NCBI RefSeq assembly: GCF_000422365.1
Contig: NZ_AULQ01000002.1
Span: 1 to 64,000 of the forward strand
Reading direction: 5' to 3'
DNA: 64,000 nucleotides
DNA from: Mesoflavibacter zeaxanthinifaciens DSM 18436
GTDB taxonomy: Bacteria > Bacteroidota > Bacteroidia > Flavobacteriales > Flavobacteriaceae
The position numbers and the translations under genes are program-made. Numbering within the stretch: position 1 is the stretch's first letter; each line of letters starts with the position of its first letter. Below are positions 51,847 through 59,713 of this stretch, piece after piece. The notes beneath the pieces were generated by a model that worked only from the letters and a program-made list of their open reading frames with translations, was not told where the DNA came from and did no database searches.

Positions 51847-53061
51847 ATGTTAGAAATAAATAAAATAAGACAAGATTTTCCTATACTTAATAGACAAGTA
51901 AATGGTAAACCTTTAGTGTATTTTGATAATGCTGCAACGTCGCAAACACCACAACAAGTTATAGATGTAATAGTAGATTATTATTCTAATTATAACGCTA
52001 ATATACATCGCGGTGTACACACACTAAGTCAAGAAGCCACAGATAAGTACGAAGCTGCACGTAAGACTATTCAAAATCATTTTAATGCTAAACATACTTA
52101 TGAAGTTATTTTAACTTCAGGAACAACACACAGCATTAACTTAGTTGCTAATGGTTTTGCTTCACTTTTAAATGAAAAAGATGAACTTTTAGTCTCTGCA
52201 TTAGAGCATCACAGTAATATCGTTCCTTGGCAAATGCTTTGCGAAAAAACAGGAGCAACGCTTAAAGTGATCCCTATGACTAATGAAGGCGAATTAGACA
52301 TGAATGCCTATGTTAATTTACTTTCTGAAAATACTAAATTAGTCTTTGTTAATCATATTTCTAACGCATTAGGCACCATTAATCCTATTGAAACAATTAT
52401 TGAAAAAGCACATCAAGTTGGCGCTGCTGTTTTAATAGATGGTGCGCAAGCTTGTCCACATATAAAACCAGATGTACAAGCATTAGATGTAGATTTTTAT
52501 GTAACCTCTGCTCACAAAATGTGTGGACCAACAGGTGTTGGTATGCTTTATGGTAAAGAAGAATGGTTAAAAAAACTTCCGCCTTATCAAGGTGGTGGAG
52601 AAATGATTGACCAAGTTACTTTTGAGAAAACAACGTACGCAGGTTTACCACATAAATTCGAAGCAGGAACACCAAATATTTGTGGAGGCATTGCTTTTGG
52701 AACCGCAATAGATTATATGAATGCTATTGGCTTTGATAACATTGCTACTTATGAGCATGAGCTTTTAAAATACGGTACTAAAAAACTTTTAGAAATTGAA
52801 GGATTAAAAATCTACGGAACTTCTAAAAACAAAACATCTGTAATATCATTTAACTTAGATGGTATACATCCTTATGATGTTGGTACATTATTAGATAAAA
52901 TGGGGATTGCTGTTCGTACTGGTCATCATTGTACGCAACCAATAATGGATTTTTATAAAATACCAGGTACAGTAAGAGCTTCGTTTGCATTCTATAATAC
53001 TAAAGAAGAAATAGACGCTTTAGTTACTGCTGTAAAAAAAGCAAAGATGATGTTAAGTTAA
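51847..53061 (+). CDS. sufS: Cysteine desulfurase SufS
   Basis: This 404-residue PLP enzyme releases sulfur from cysteine as a persulfide for cluster assembly in the cytoplasm. The PLP lysine is Lys224 in 'VTSAHKMCGPTGVGMLYG'. The persulfide cysteine is Cys362 in 'VRTGHHCTQPIMDFY', in the short-loop position typical of group II (SufS/CsdA) enzymes. 'LTSGTTHSINLVA', 'EHHSNIVPWQ' and 'ISNALGTINPIE' are further family blocks. It partners with SufE, encoded about 1.9 kb downstream. It has a -7 box directly in front and a terminator behind, so it can be transcribed alone. Confidence 0.96.
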   Translation: MLEINKIRQDFPILNRQVNGKPLVYFDNAATSQTPQQVIDVIVDYYSNYNANIHRGVHTLSQEATDKYEAARKTIQNHFNAKHTYEVILTSGTTHSINLVANGFASLLNEKDELLVSALEHHSNIVPWQMLCEKTGATLKVIPMTNEGELDMNAYVNLLSENTKLVFVNHISNALGTINPIETIIEKAHQVGAAVLIDGAQACPHIKPDVQALDVDFYVTSAHKMCGPTGVGMLYGKEEWLKKLPPYQGGGEMIDQVTFEKTTYAGLPHKFEAGTPNICGGIAFGTAIDYMNAIGFDNIATYEHELLKYGTKKLLEIEGLKIYGTSKNKTSVISFNLDGIHPYDVGTLLDKMGIAVRTGHHCTQPIMDFYKIPGTVRASFAFYNTKEEIDALVTAVKKAKMMLS

Positions 53062-53085
53062 ACATGATTTACATATATTTTTTTT

Positions 53086-53116
53086 AAAGCACTTCATAAA
53101 AGAGGTGCTTTTTTAT
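53086..53116 (+). terminator. Terminator after sufS
   Basis: AAAGCACTTC / GAGGTGCTTT (10 bp with one G-T pair, loop ATAAAA) runs into TTTTTT. Confidence 0.75.
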
Positions 53117-53226
53117 TGAATAAAATTGTCATTTTGTCTAATAATTAATATTTTGTTTGAAAAATATTTAATAATTTATGATTTATACCGTATATTAACT
53201 AACATAAACTGATTAAATATAGCAAA

Positions 53227-54297
53227 ATGAAAAAATTATTTTTAGGAATAGCTAGTGTAGCACTGCTGTTTATGTCTTGTAACGACAATCAAAGTGAATC
53301 ATTAAACGAAGAACAAGCTAAAGTAGACATGTCAGATTTTTATTTGTATACAGATGCAGATAATGATGAAACTGCAAGAGCAGCACAAGGAAAAGCCGTT
53401 TGCTACTCGATGGTAAACCTAAACCGTCTATTAAACGAAAATCCTGGTTTAGATAAAAAAATGTATGACATAGAATACAATACTAGAAGTTTTATTGCTT
53501 CAAAAAAACCTGATGGTGCAGGTAACGGAAATGGAAATGGCGGCGGATCTGGAGGATCTGGCGGCGGTGGTGGAGACACTTCCGACAATTTAGGCGTGGT
53601 AAATATTCCTGTTTACGTACATGTAGTTTACAGTAATTCTGCTCAAAATGTTAGTGATCAACAAATTAATGCTCAAATCGCTGTGTTAAATGATGATTTT
53701 AGAGCTTCAAATAACGATGTTAACCAAGTCCCTTCAGAATTTGCTAATTTAGTAGCTGACACTGAAATCAACTTTACATTAGCTGGTACATTTAGACACT
53801 CAAACTCTACATCTGCTTGGAGTACTAATGATGCTGTAAAAGCTGCTTACCCACCAGTAACACCTTCTACTCACTTAAATATTTGGGTATGTAACATTAG
53901 CGGTGGTATTTTAGGATATGCACAATTCCCAGGTGGACCATCTGCAACAGATGGAGTTGTAGTATTATACTCTAGTTTACCAGGAGGATCGTCAGCACCT
54001 TACAACCAAGGAAGAACATTAACTCATGAAGTTGGACACTATTTAAACTTACGTCATATTTGGGGAGACGGAAGATGTAAGCAAGACGATTTTGTTGCAG
54101 ACACTCCATCATCAGATGGACCAAATTATGGTTGTCCTTCTTATCCAACTGTTAATTGTCGTTCTAATGATATGACTATGAATTACATGGATTATGTAAA
54201 TGATGAGTGTATGTATATGTTCTCTCAAGGTCAAAAAGAAAGAATGAGAGCTATCTTCCAAGCTGGCGGATCAAGATCTGCTTTAGTAGGAAACTAA
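53227..54297 (+). CDS. M43-family zinc metalloprotease lipoprotein
   Basis: This 356-residue lipoprotein (lipobox Cys18, 'LLFMSCNDN') has a short N-terminal domain, a natural Gly/Ser/Asn linker at about residues 97-117, and a metzincin-type catalytic domain of the pappalysin/cytophagalysin (M43) group. The zinc site is His267-Glu268-x2-His271-x5-His277 ('TLTHEVGHYLNLRHIWGD'), with the Met-turn 'MNYMDYV' (Met321). Conserved cysteines ('CKQDDF', 'YGCPSYPTVNC', 'DECMYMF') probably form disulfides. It should cleave proteins at the cell surface or in the periplasm. It stands alone between two terminators inside the suf region and looks like a later addition. Confidence 0.92.
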   Translation: MKKLFLGIASVALLFMSCNDNQSESLNEEQAKVDMSDFYLYTDADNDETARAAQGKAVCYSMVNLNRLLNENPGLDKKMYDIEYNTRSFIASKKPDGAGNGNGNGGGSGGSGGGGGDTSDNLGVVNIPVYVHVVYSNSAQNVSDQQINAQIAVLNDDFRASNNDVNQVPSEFANLVADTEINFTLAGTFRHSNSTSAWSTNDAVKAAYPPVTPSTHLNIWVCNISGGILGYAQFPGGPSATDGVVVLYSSLPGGSSAPYNQGRTLTHEVGHYLNLRHIWGDGRCKQDDFVADTPSSDGPNYGCPSYPTVNCRSNDMTMNYMDYVNDECMYMFSQGQKERMRAIFQAGGSRSALVGN

Positions 54298-54320
54298 TCC
54301 ATTAAAGTCATAAAATTCTA

Positions 54321-54347
54321 AAAGACGCCATATTTGGCGTCTTTTTT
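54321..54347 (+). terminator. Terminator after the M43 protease gene
   Basis: AAAGACGCCA / TGGCGTCTTT form a perfect 10-bp stem with loop TATT, followed by T residues. Confidence 0.9.
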
Positions 54348-54381
54348 GTATTATTATAGTAAATAATAAATTTCAATAAAG

Positions 54382-54861
54382 ATGAAAACCTATATTCTTA
54401 TTTTTTTAACCTTGTTTTTAAACGCATGTAATGCTTCTAAAAATATACAATCTGACTTAGCTAAAAGTAACACAGAAATATCAACAAACGCTAAAACAAC
54501 GCAATTAGACATTTCGTCATTTGAATATACTGCGGTTACAAGAGGCGGTTATTTAATGGTAAAATCTAATAAAGATAAAATTACATATAAATTATCTCGC
54601 ACGTCTAAAGAAGAAACAAAAGATTGCACAACTAAGAATTGGGAAACTTTAACCAACTTAGCTAGTAATTTTGACATTACAAAAATTAATGAATTTGAAG
54701 CTCCAAGCAAAGCACGTCAATATGATGGTGCTGCAATTGCTAACTTAAAAATTTTTATTGGAGAAAAAACTTATAATTCGCAATCTTTTGATGCAGGTAA
54801 TCCTCCAAAAGAAATTGCAGAACTAGTTAACTATCTTTTAAACTTAGTGCCAAAAAATTAA
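54382..54861 (+). CDS. Small lipoprotein, function unknown
   Basis: This 159-residue lipoprotein has lipobox Cys16 ('LFLNACNAS'), a Ser/Thr/Lys-rich linker (about 17-47) and a globular domain of about 110 residues ('FEYTAVTRGGYLMVKSNKDKITYKL', 'WETLTNLASNFDITKINEFEAPSKARQYDGAAIANLKIFIGEKTYNSQSFDAGNPPKEIAELVNYLL'). The pattern of strand, helix and a conserved-looking 'YDGAAIA' block suggests a small alpha/beta envelope domain. I recall similar uncharacterised proteins in Flavobacteriaceae but no function. It lies between the M43 protease terminator and the sufE promoter. Confidence 0.75.
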   Translation: MKTYILIFLTLFLNACNASKNIQSDLAKSNTEISTNAKTTQLDISSFEYTAVTRGGYLMVKSNKDKITYKLSRTSKEETKDCTTKNWETLTNLASNFDITKINEFEAPSKARQYDGAAIANLKIFIGEKTYNSQSFDAGNPPKEIAELVNYLLNLVPKN

Positions 54862-54907
54862 GAACGGTTTAACGACAAGTCAAGGCTTACAATAGAAGAA
54901 TATTCAT

Positions 54908-54915
54908 TAATTTTG
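54908..54915 (+). promoter_or_regulatory. -7 promoter box of sufE
   Basis: TAATTTTG, a perfect TAnnTTTG, lies 25 bases before the sufE start codon. Confidence 0.55.
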
Positions 54916-54940
54916 TAACTGAAAAAGACAGAAACGACTT

Positions 54941-55366
54941 ATGCCTAGTATAAAAGAAATACAAGAAGACATCATAGATGAATTTTCAATGTTTGAAGAT
55001 TGGGAAGAGCGTTACCAATATATGATAGACCTTGGTAAAACCTTACCATTAATTGACGAGCAATACAAAACCGACGATCATATAATTAAAGGTTGTCAAA
55101 GCAAAGTTTGGGTACATGCCCAAATGGACGAAGATAAAGTTGCCTTTACTGCAGATAGCGATGCTATAATTACCAAAGGGATTATAGCTATTTTAATTCG
55201 TGTGTTCTCAAACCAACACCCAAAAGATATTATCGAAGCAGATACCGATTTTATTGATAAAATTGGATTAAAAGAACACCTATCTCCTACAAGAGCAAAC
55301 GGATTAGTTAGCATGATTAAGCAATTAAAGATGTATGCAATTGCTTATCAAACACAATTAAAATAA
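54941..55366 (+). CDS. sufE: Cysteine desulfuration protein SufE
   Basis: This 141-residue cytoplasmic sulfur-transfer partner of SufS accepts the persulfide from SufS and passes it to SufBCD. The acceptor cysteine is Cys52 in 'HIIKGCQSKVWVHAQ'. 'WEERYQYMIDLGKTLPLI' and 'AIITKGIIAILIRVFSNQHPKDI' are the standard SufE blocks. Length is normal. It has its own promoter and is followed by the DUF59 and DUF2480 genes with small gaps, probably as one transcript. Confidence 0.95.
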   Translation: MPSIKEIQEDIIDEFSMFEDWEERYQYMIDLGKTLPLIDEQYKTDDHIIKGCQSKVWVHAQMDEDKVAFTADSDAIITKGIIAILIRVFSNQHPKDIIEADTDFIDKIGLKEHLSPTRANGLVSMIKQLKMYAIAYQTQLK

Positions 55367-55382
55367 TTTCGCTTTCGCGGAA
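55367..55382 (+). repeat. 16-base dispersed repeat, copy 2
   Basis: TTTCGCTTTCGCGGAA starts right after the sufE stop codon and is identical to 32001-32016. It can fold as a small hairpin between sufE and the DUF59 gene. Confidence 0.6.
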
Positions 55383-55400
55383 TAACAAAAGAAAAAGAAA

Positions 55401-55721
55401 ATGAGCACAATAGATACAGCCGAATTAGGAGAAAAAATAGTAAAGGTTTTAAAAACCATTTACGATCCAGAAATACCAGTAGATATTTACGAATTAGGAT
55501 TAATTTACGATGTATTAGTAAACGAAGATTACGAAGTAAAAATCCTAATGACCTTAACAACACCAAACTGTCCAGTTGCAGAAACTTTACCTCTTGAAGT
55601 AGAAGAAAAAGTAAAATCTCTTAACGATATTAAAGACGCTGAAGTAGAAATTACTTTTGATCCACCATGGTCACAAGACTTAATGAGTGAAGAAGCAAAA
55701 CTAGAATTAGGAATGCTATAA
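55401..55721 (+). CDS. SUF-system DUF59 (MIP18/SufT-like) protein
   Basis: This 106-residue cytoplasmic protein of the DUF59 family helps iron-sulfur cluster maturation or delivery. The hallmark 'YDPEIPVDIYELGLIYDV' and the cysteine block 'LTTPNCPVAETLP' (Cys57) are present, along with 'VEITFDPPWSQDLMS'. It follows sufE by 34 bases and precedes the DUF2480 gene by 11. This is the gene order seen in Bacteroidota suf clusters, which supports a role in the same pathway. Whether it is equivalent to SufT of other bacteria is not certain. Confidence 0.93.
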   Translation: MSTIDTAELGEKIVKVLKTIYDPEIPVDIYELGLIYDVLVNEDYEVKILMTLTTPNCPVAETLPLEVEEKVKSLNDIKDAEVEITFDPPWSQDLMSEEAKLELGML

Positions 55722-55732
55722 AAGCAATCAAA

Positions 55733-56236
55733 ATGGCAGACGAAATTATAAACCGCGTAGCCAATAGCAAGCTGCAAGTAATAGATCTAGAAGATTATTA
55801 TCCGTCTGGTAAACGTGTAGTTTTTGACATTAAAGATTGGCTTTATGAAGGATTAGTCCTTAGAGAAAAAGATTTTAGAGAACAAGTAAAAGCATATGAC
55901 TGGTCTCAATATAAAAACCAGTACGTCGCAATAAATTGTAGTACAGATGCTATAATACCAGATTGGGCATTTATGTTGTTGGTCGTTAATTTAGAACCTT
56001 TTGTCGAAAAGTGCCATATCGGAACTTTAGAGGAATTAGAAACTTCAATCTACCAAGATAAAATCGATCAACTAGACACCTCAATTTACCAAGATAAACC
56101 AGTAATCGTTAAAGGCTGTAGCAACAAGCCAGTCCCTATAAACGCTTACACTATGCTTACTTCTAAACTAAAAAAACACGCCAAATCAATAATGTATGGA
56201 GAAACATGTTCTTCTGTGCCATTATTTAAGCGTTAA
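55733..56236 (+). CDS. DUF2480 family protein
   Basis: This 167-residue cytoplasmic protein of a Bacteroidota-specific family is recognised by 'NRVANSKLQVIDLEDYYP', 'FDIKDWLYEGLVLREKDFREQVKAYDWSQYKNQYVAINCSTDAIIP' and 'KPVIVKGCSNKPVPINAYTMLTSKL'. Two conserved cysteines (in 'INCSTD' and 'KGCSNK') are candidates for metal or sulfur chemistry. Location directly after the DUF59 gene in the suf region suggests a role in iron-sulfur metabolism, but no function is established. A near-repeat of about 26 bases (TSIYQDK twice, residues about 105-122) is visible inside. Confidence 0.88.
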   Translation: MADEIINRVANSKLQVIDLEDYYPSGKRVVFDIKDWLYEGLVLREKDFREQVKAYDWSQYKNQYVAINCSTDAIIPDWAFMLLVVNLEPFVEKCHIGTLEELETSIYQDKIDQLDTSIYQDKPVIVKGCSNKPVPINAYTMLTSKLKKHAKSIMYGETCSSVPLFKR

Positions 56237-56317
56237 TAACTTTGTTAATTATTTAAATTACTGAATAATAGACTTTTAAGTTGTTTTGATAATTTCACAT
56301 AAATCAAAAGTAAAACT

Positions 56318-56325
56318 TACCTTTG
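56318..56325 (+). promoter_or_regulatory. -7 promoter box of the DUF3078 gene
   Basis: TACCTTTG, a perfect TAnnTTTG, lies 33 bases before the ATG at 56359. Confidence 0.6.
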
Positions 56326-56358
56326 CATCCGTTTTATTAAAAACTAAAATAATTAGAA

Positions 56359-57264
56359 ATGAAAAAAGTATTACTTATTGGAGCTATATTTTTAGGAATC
56401 GTTTCCGTAAATGCTCAAACAAAAGAAGAATTAAAAGCTGAAAAAGCTGAAAAACAAGCACAAGCTGATAAGTTTCAAGCAGAAGCAAATGCTATACAAG
56501 CTCAAATAGATGCGTTACCAGGTTGGAGAGTTGGTGCTTTTGGTACCATTGGAGGAAGTATCTCTGAATTTAACAATTGGTATGCTCAAGCAGCACCTAA
56601 CAACAGTTCTGGTAATATTGGTTTTACTGTAAATGGTTACGCAAATTTAATTGAAGAGAAATTTTTCTGGCGTAATAACTTAAATGTGAATTTAGGTTGG
56701 GTAAAATTAGATGATAAAGACGATCCTACAGACAGCGATAAGTTTAGAGAAAACACAGACGTTTTTAATATCACATCTCTTTATGGTAGAAAATTAAGTG
56801 ATAAGTGGGCAATTTCTGGATTAGGAGAATACAGAACAACACTTTTAAACAATTTTAATAACCCTGGTTATTTAGACCTTGGTGTTGGTGCAACTTGGAC
56901 ACCTATAGAAAACTTAGTAGTTGTAATACATCCATTAAACTACAACTTTGTTTTTGCTGATGAAGGTACTGTTTTTGAATCTTCTTTAGGAGCTAAATTT
57001 GTAGCAGACTATACTAGACAAATTGGTAAAGTAAACTTTAAATCTAACTTCTCTGGTTTTGCTAGCTATAAAAGCGGTGACTACTCTAACTGGACTTGGA
57101 TTAACAGTTTTGGGTATACATTATGGAAAAACATAGGTGTTGGTTTTGACTTTGGTTTAAGAAGTAACAAACAAGAAGCTGCAGCTTACCAAGGTGTAAG
57201 TTTAGATAATGCAGATAATGATTTACAATCTTACTGGTTATTTGGTTTAAACTATAAACTATAA
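56359..57264 (+). CDS. DUF3078 family outer-membrane protein
   Basis: This 301-residue exported protein has a signal peptide (about 20 residues, ending VNAQ). A short Lys/Glu/Ala-rich coiled coil follows (about 22-52), then a beta-barrel-like domain ('GWRVGAFGTIGGSISEFNNWYAQ', 'FFWRNNLNVNLGWVKLDD', 'NFKSNFSGFASYKSGDYSNWTWINSFGYTLWKNIGVGFDFGLRSN') closing with 'YWLFGLNYKL'. The alternating aromatic strands and final Leu/Phe-like end suggest an outer-membrane barrel. DUF3078 proteins are common in Bacteroidota, and I recall them downstream of suf genes, but no function is established. It has its own promoter and a strong terminator. Confidence 0.88.
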   Translation: MKKVLLIGAIFLGIVSVNAQTKEELKAEKAEKQAQADKFQAEANAIQAQIDALPGWRVGAFGTIGGSISEFNNWYAQAAPNNSSGNIGFTVNGYANLIEEKFFWRNNLNVNLGWVKLDDKDDPTDSDKFRENTDVFNITSLYGRKLSDKWAISGLGEYRTTLLNNFNNPGYLDLGVGATWTPIENLVVVIHPLNYNFVFADEGTVFESSLGAKFVADYTRQIGKVNFKSNFSGFASYKSGDYSNWTWINSFGYTLWKNIGVGFDFGLRSNKQEAAAYQGVSLDNADNDLQSYWLFGLNYKL

Positions 57265-57286
57265 TAAACACTCTAGATTTAGATAT

Positions 57287-57322
57287 AAAAAAAGTGCTTC
57301 CCAAAAAGGAAGCACTTTTTTT
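57287..57322 (+). terminator. Terminator after the DUF3078 gene
   Basis: AAAAGTGCTTCC / GGAAGCACTTTT with loop CAAAAA, followed by T residues. Confidence 0.9.
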
Positions 57323-57324
57323 AT

Positions 57325-57421
57325 GCGTTAGGGATTGAGCTATTGTTGGAGCACATCTTTGATTGCGACTAGCGAAAGCCCGACGCACTTTTGTCATTAA
57401 AAACAAAAGTGGGTAACGCCC
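57325..57421 (-). repeat. Intergenic repeat element bounded by GCGTTA/TAACGC
   Basis: The element has inverted ends GCGTTA (57325-57330) and TAACGC (57414-57419). It contains an internal 9-bp hairpin, CACTTTTGT/ACAAAAGTG (57386-57411), and on the minus strand the block GGGCTTTCGC. It starts just after the hflX stop codon. I recall similar elements in flavobacterial genomes. A related short copy lies at 2341-2383. Confidence 0.55.
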
Positions 57422-57429
57422 AAGTTATT

Positions 57430-58659
57430 TTACTCTTCTTCTCCTAAATTTTCATAATCGTAATCTGGATATAAGAAGTGATTATAAGGAAAACGTGTAA
57501 CGTGTATTTCTCTTACTTCATTATATACACGCTTTTTAAATTCTTCTAAATTCCTTTTGTTTAGCGCAGAGATAAATAAAGCATTGTCTTCTCCTACTCT
57601 ATTCATCCAAGTCCTTTTCCATTCAGCTAAACTATAATGATCTGTGGTACGTTCAGCAGTTAAATCGGTTTCATCAAATGGTTCTGCCTTATAAGCATCA
57701 ATCTTATTAAACACCATAATTGTAGGTTTGTCTGCGCTATCAATTTCACCTAAAATTTTATTTACAGAAGCAATATGCTCTTCAAAATTTGGATGCGAAA
57801 TATCTACAACATGAAGCAATAAATCTGCTTCACGTACTTCATCTAGCGTACTTTTAAAACTTTCTACCAATTGTGTTGGCAGCTTGCGTATAAAACCAAC
57901 AGTATCGGTTAATAAAAATGGTAAATTCTGAATTACAACTTTTCTAACTGTAGTATCTAAAGTTGCAAATAGTTTGTTTTCTGCAAAGACTTCAGATTTA
58001 CTAATAGTGTTCATCAAAGTAGATTTACCTACGTTTGTATAACCAACTAAAGCTACACGCACCATCTTACCACGGTTACCACGTTGCACAGCCATTTGCT
58101 TATCAATAGTCTTTATTTTAGCTTTTAACAATGCTATTTTATCACGTACAATACGTCTATCTGTTTCAATCTCGGTTTCACCAGGTCCACGCATACCAAT
58201 ACCTCCTTTTTGACGCTCAAGGTGTGTCCACATTCCTTTAAGTCTTGGTAACAAGTATTCGCATTGTGCTAATTCTACCTGCGTACGTGCATAACTAGTT
58301 TGAGCACGTTGTGCAAAAATATCTAAGATTAAGTTGGTACGGTCTAATACTTTAACACCTAAAATCTTACTAATATTGCGTTCTTGTGCTGCGCTTAACT
58401 CGTCATCAAAAATGGCTGTCCCAATTTCATTATCATCAATAAACTGCTTTACCTCTTCCATTTTACCTGTACCAATAAATGTTTTGGGATTAGGCATCTC
58501 CATTTTTTGGGTAAAACGTTTTTTTACTTCTCCGCCTGCTGTATAGGTTAAAAACTCTAGTTCATCTAAGTATTCTTTAGATTGTGCTTCGTCTTGTTCT
58601 CTTGTTACTACACCAATTAATACGGCGCTTTCTAATTTTATGTCTTTTTTCTCTAGCAT
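57430..58659 (-). CDS. hflX: GTPase HflX
   Basis: This 409-residue ribosome-associated GTPase splits stalled or hibernating ribosomes under stress. The N-terminal HflX domain ('ELEFLTYTAGGEVKKRFTQKMEMPNPKTFIGTGKMEEVK') and the glycine-rich 'RQKGGIGMRGPGETEIETDRRIVRDKI' block are diagnostic. The G domain has G1 'GYTNVGKSTLMN', G3 'LTDTVGFIRKLP' and G4 'VFNKIDAY', with G5 'FISALN'. The C-terminus carries a short tail ending in 'ENLGEEE'. A -7 box TAAATTTG lies 16 bases upstream. It is monocistronic and is followed by a dispersed repeat element. Confidence 0.96.
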   Translation of the reverse strand: MLEKKDIKLESAVLIGVVTREQDEAQSKEYLDELEFLTYTAGGEVKKRFTQKMEMPNPKTFIGTGKMEEVKQFIDDNEIGTAIFDDELSAAQERNISKILGVKVLDRTNLILDIFAQRAQTSYARTQVELAQCEYLLPRLKGMWTHLERQKGGIGMRGPGETEIETDRRIVRDKIALLKAKIKTIDKQMAVQRGNRGKMVRVALVGYTNVGKSTLMNTISKSEVFAENKLFATLDTTVRKVVIQNLPFLLTDTVGFIRKLPTQLVESFKSTLDEVREADLLLHVVDISHPNFEEHIASVNKILGEIDSADKPTIMVFNKIDAYKAEPFDETDLTAERTTDHYSLAEWKRTWMNRVGEDNALFISALNKRNLEEFKKRVYNEVREIHVTRFPYNHFLYPDYDYENLGEEE

Positions 58660-58675
58660 ATAAATATTTATATTG

Positions 58676-58683
58676 CAAATTTA
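58676..58683 (-). promoter_or_regulatory. -7 promoter box of hflX
   Basis: On the minus strand TAAATTTG matches TAnnTTTG and ends 16 bases before the ATG at 58659. Confidence 0.5.
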
Positions 58684-58738
58684 CATAATTGTAGCCACAA
58701 TAAATTTGCTATTTTTAGACTTTTAAAATTCTATCCTT

Positions 58739-59704
58739 TTGAAGTTTAATATATTTAAATCTAAAACTAATAAACAAACTGTTGCTTTTTATAATATCGA
58801 AAATCTTTTTGATATTTATGATGATGAATTTACTCGTGATGATGATTTTATCCCTACTTCCAAAAAGCGCTGGACAGTTAAACGTTATAAAAATAAGCTA
58901 CGTAAAATTGGTTATGCTATTTCTAACATTGGTAGAAAAGAAACCAACAGTCATCCAGCAATTATTGGGTTAGCAGAAGTAGAAAATGATGCTGTATTAA
59001 GGGATTTAATTGCTTCAAAACACCTTAAAGAGTATCCGTATCAATTTGTACATTATGATAGTCAAGATGAACGTGGTATAGACGTAGCATTTATTTACGA
59101 TAGTAAAAAGTTTGAGGTTTTACATTCTGAAATTTTCACCTTTACTTTAACCGATGAAGATGGATTACCCGACTACACAAGGGATATCTTATTAGTATCT
59201 GGTTTGTTTTTTGGTGAAAAAATACATTTTATAGTCAACCATTGGCCATCAAGAAGAACTGGTGATGTTGCTACAGAATTTAAACGTATTAAAGCATCAG
59301 AACAAGTACAAGCTATTATTTTAAGACTACAAGAAGATTATGACAATCCTAAAATTGTAGTAATGGGAGATTTTAATGATGATCCTTTTAGTAATAGTAT
59401 AAAACAGTTGGTAGATAATATAGGTTTGTTTAACCCGATGGACACTCTACTATCTATTGATAGAGGTACAACAAGTCATAATTTTGAGTGGAATTTATTT
59501 GATCAGATTATAATTACACACAATTTTTTTGAAAGAAAGCCAAAAACACTACGCTACGTAAAAGCAGATATTTATGATGCAGATTTTTTAAAACAATATG
59601 ACGGTAAGTATAAAGGTAGTCCTTATCGGACTTATGTTGGAAAAAATTATAAAGGTGGTTATAGTGACCATTTTCCTGTATATCTGATCTTAAATAAAAA
59701 ATAA
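58739..59704 (+). CDS. Endonuclease/exonuclease/phosphatase family protein (TTG start)
   Basis: This 321-residue protein has the EEP fold: 'VAFYNIENLFDIYDDE' (first motif, near residue 16), 'LAEVENDAVLRDLI' (catalytic Glu), 'HFIVNHWPSRRTGD', 'VVMGDFNDDPFSN' and C-terminal 'GYSDHFPVYLIL'. Substrate may be DNA or a phosphoester, which the family does not specify. No ATG occurs before or in the first domain. The reading frame opens with a TTG at 58739 followed by 'KFNIFKSKTNKQT', so a TTG start is required unless translation begins further up at another non-ATG codon. No signal peptide is visible. It is divergent from hflX and 9 bases upstream of the regulator gene, probably in one transcript. 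Confidence 0.88.
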   Translation: MKFNIFKSKTNKQTVAFYNIENLFDIYDDEFTRDDDFIPTSKKRWTVKRYKNKLRKIGYAISNIGRKETNSHPAIIGLAEVENDAVLRDLIASKHLKEYPYQFVHYDSQDERGIDVAFIYDSKKFEVLHSEIFTFTLTDEDGLPDYTRDILLVSGLFFGEKIHFIVNHWPSRRTGDVATEFKRIKASEQVQAIILRLQEDYDNPKIVVMGDFNDDPFSNSIKQLVDNIGLFNPMDTLLSIDRGTTSHNFEWNLFDQIIITHNFFERKPKTLRYVKADIYDADFLKQYDGKYKGSPYRTYVGKNYKGGYSDHFPVYLILNKK

Positions 59705-59713
59705 GTTTTTAAA

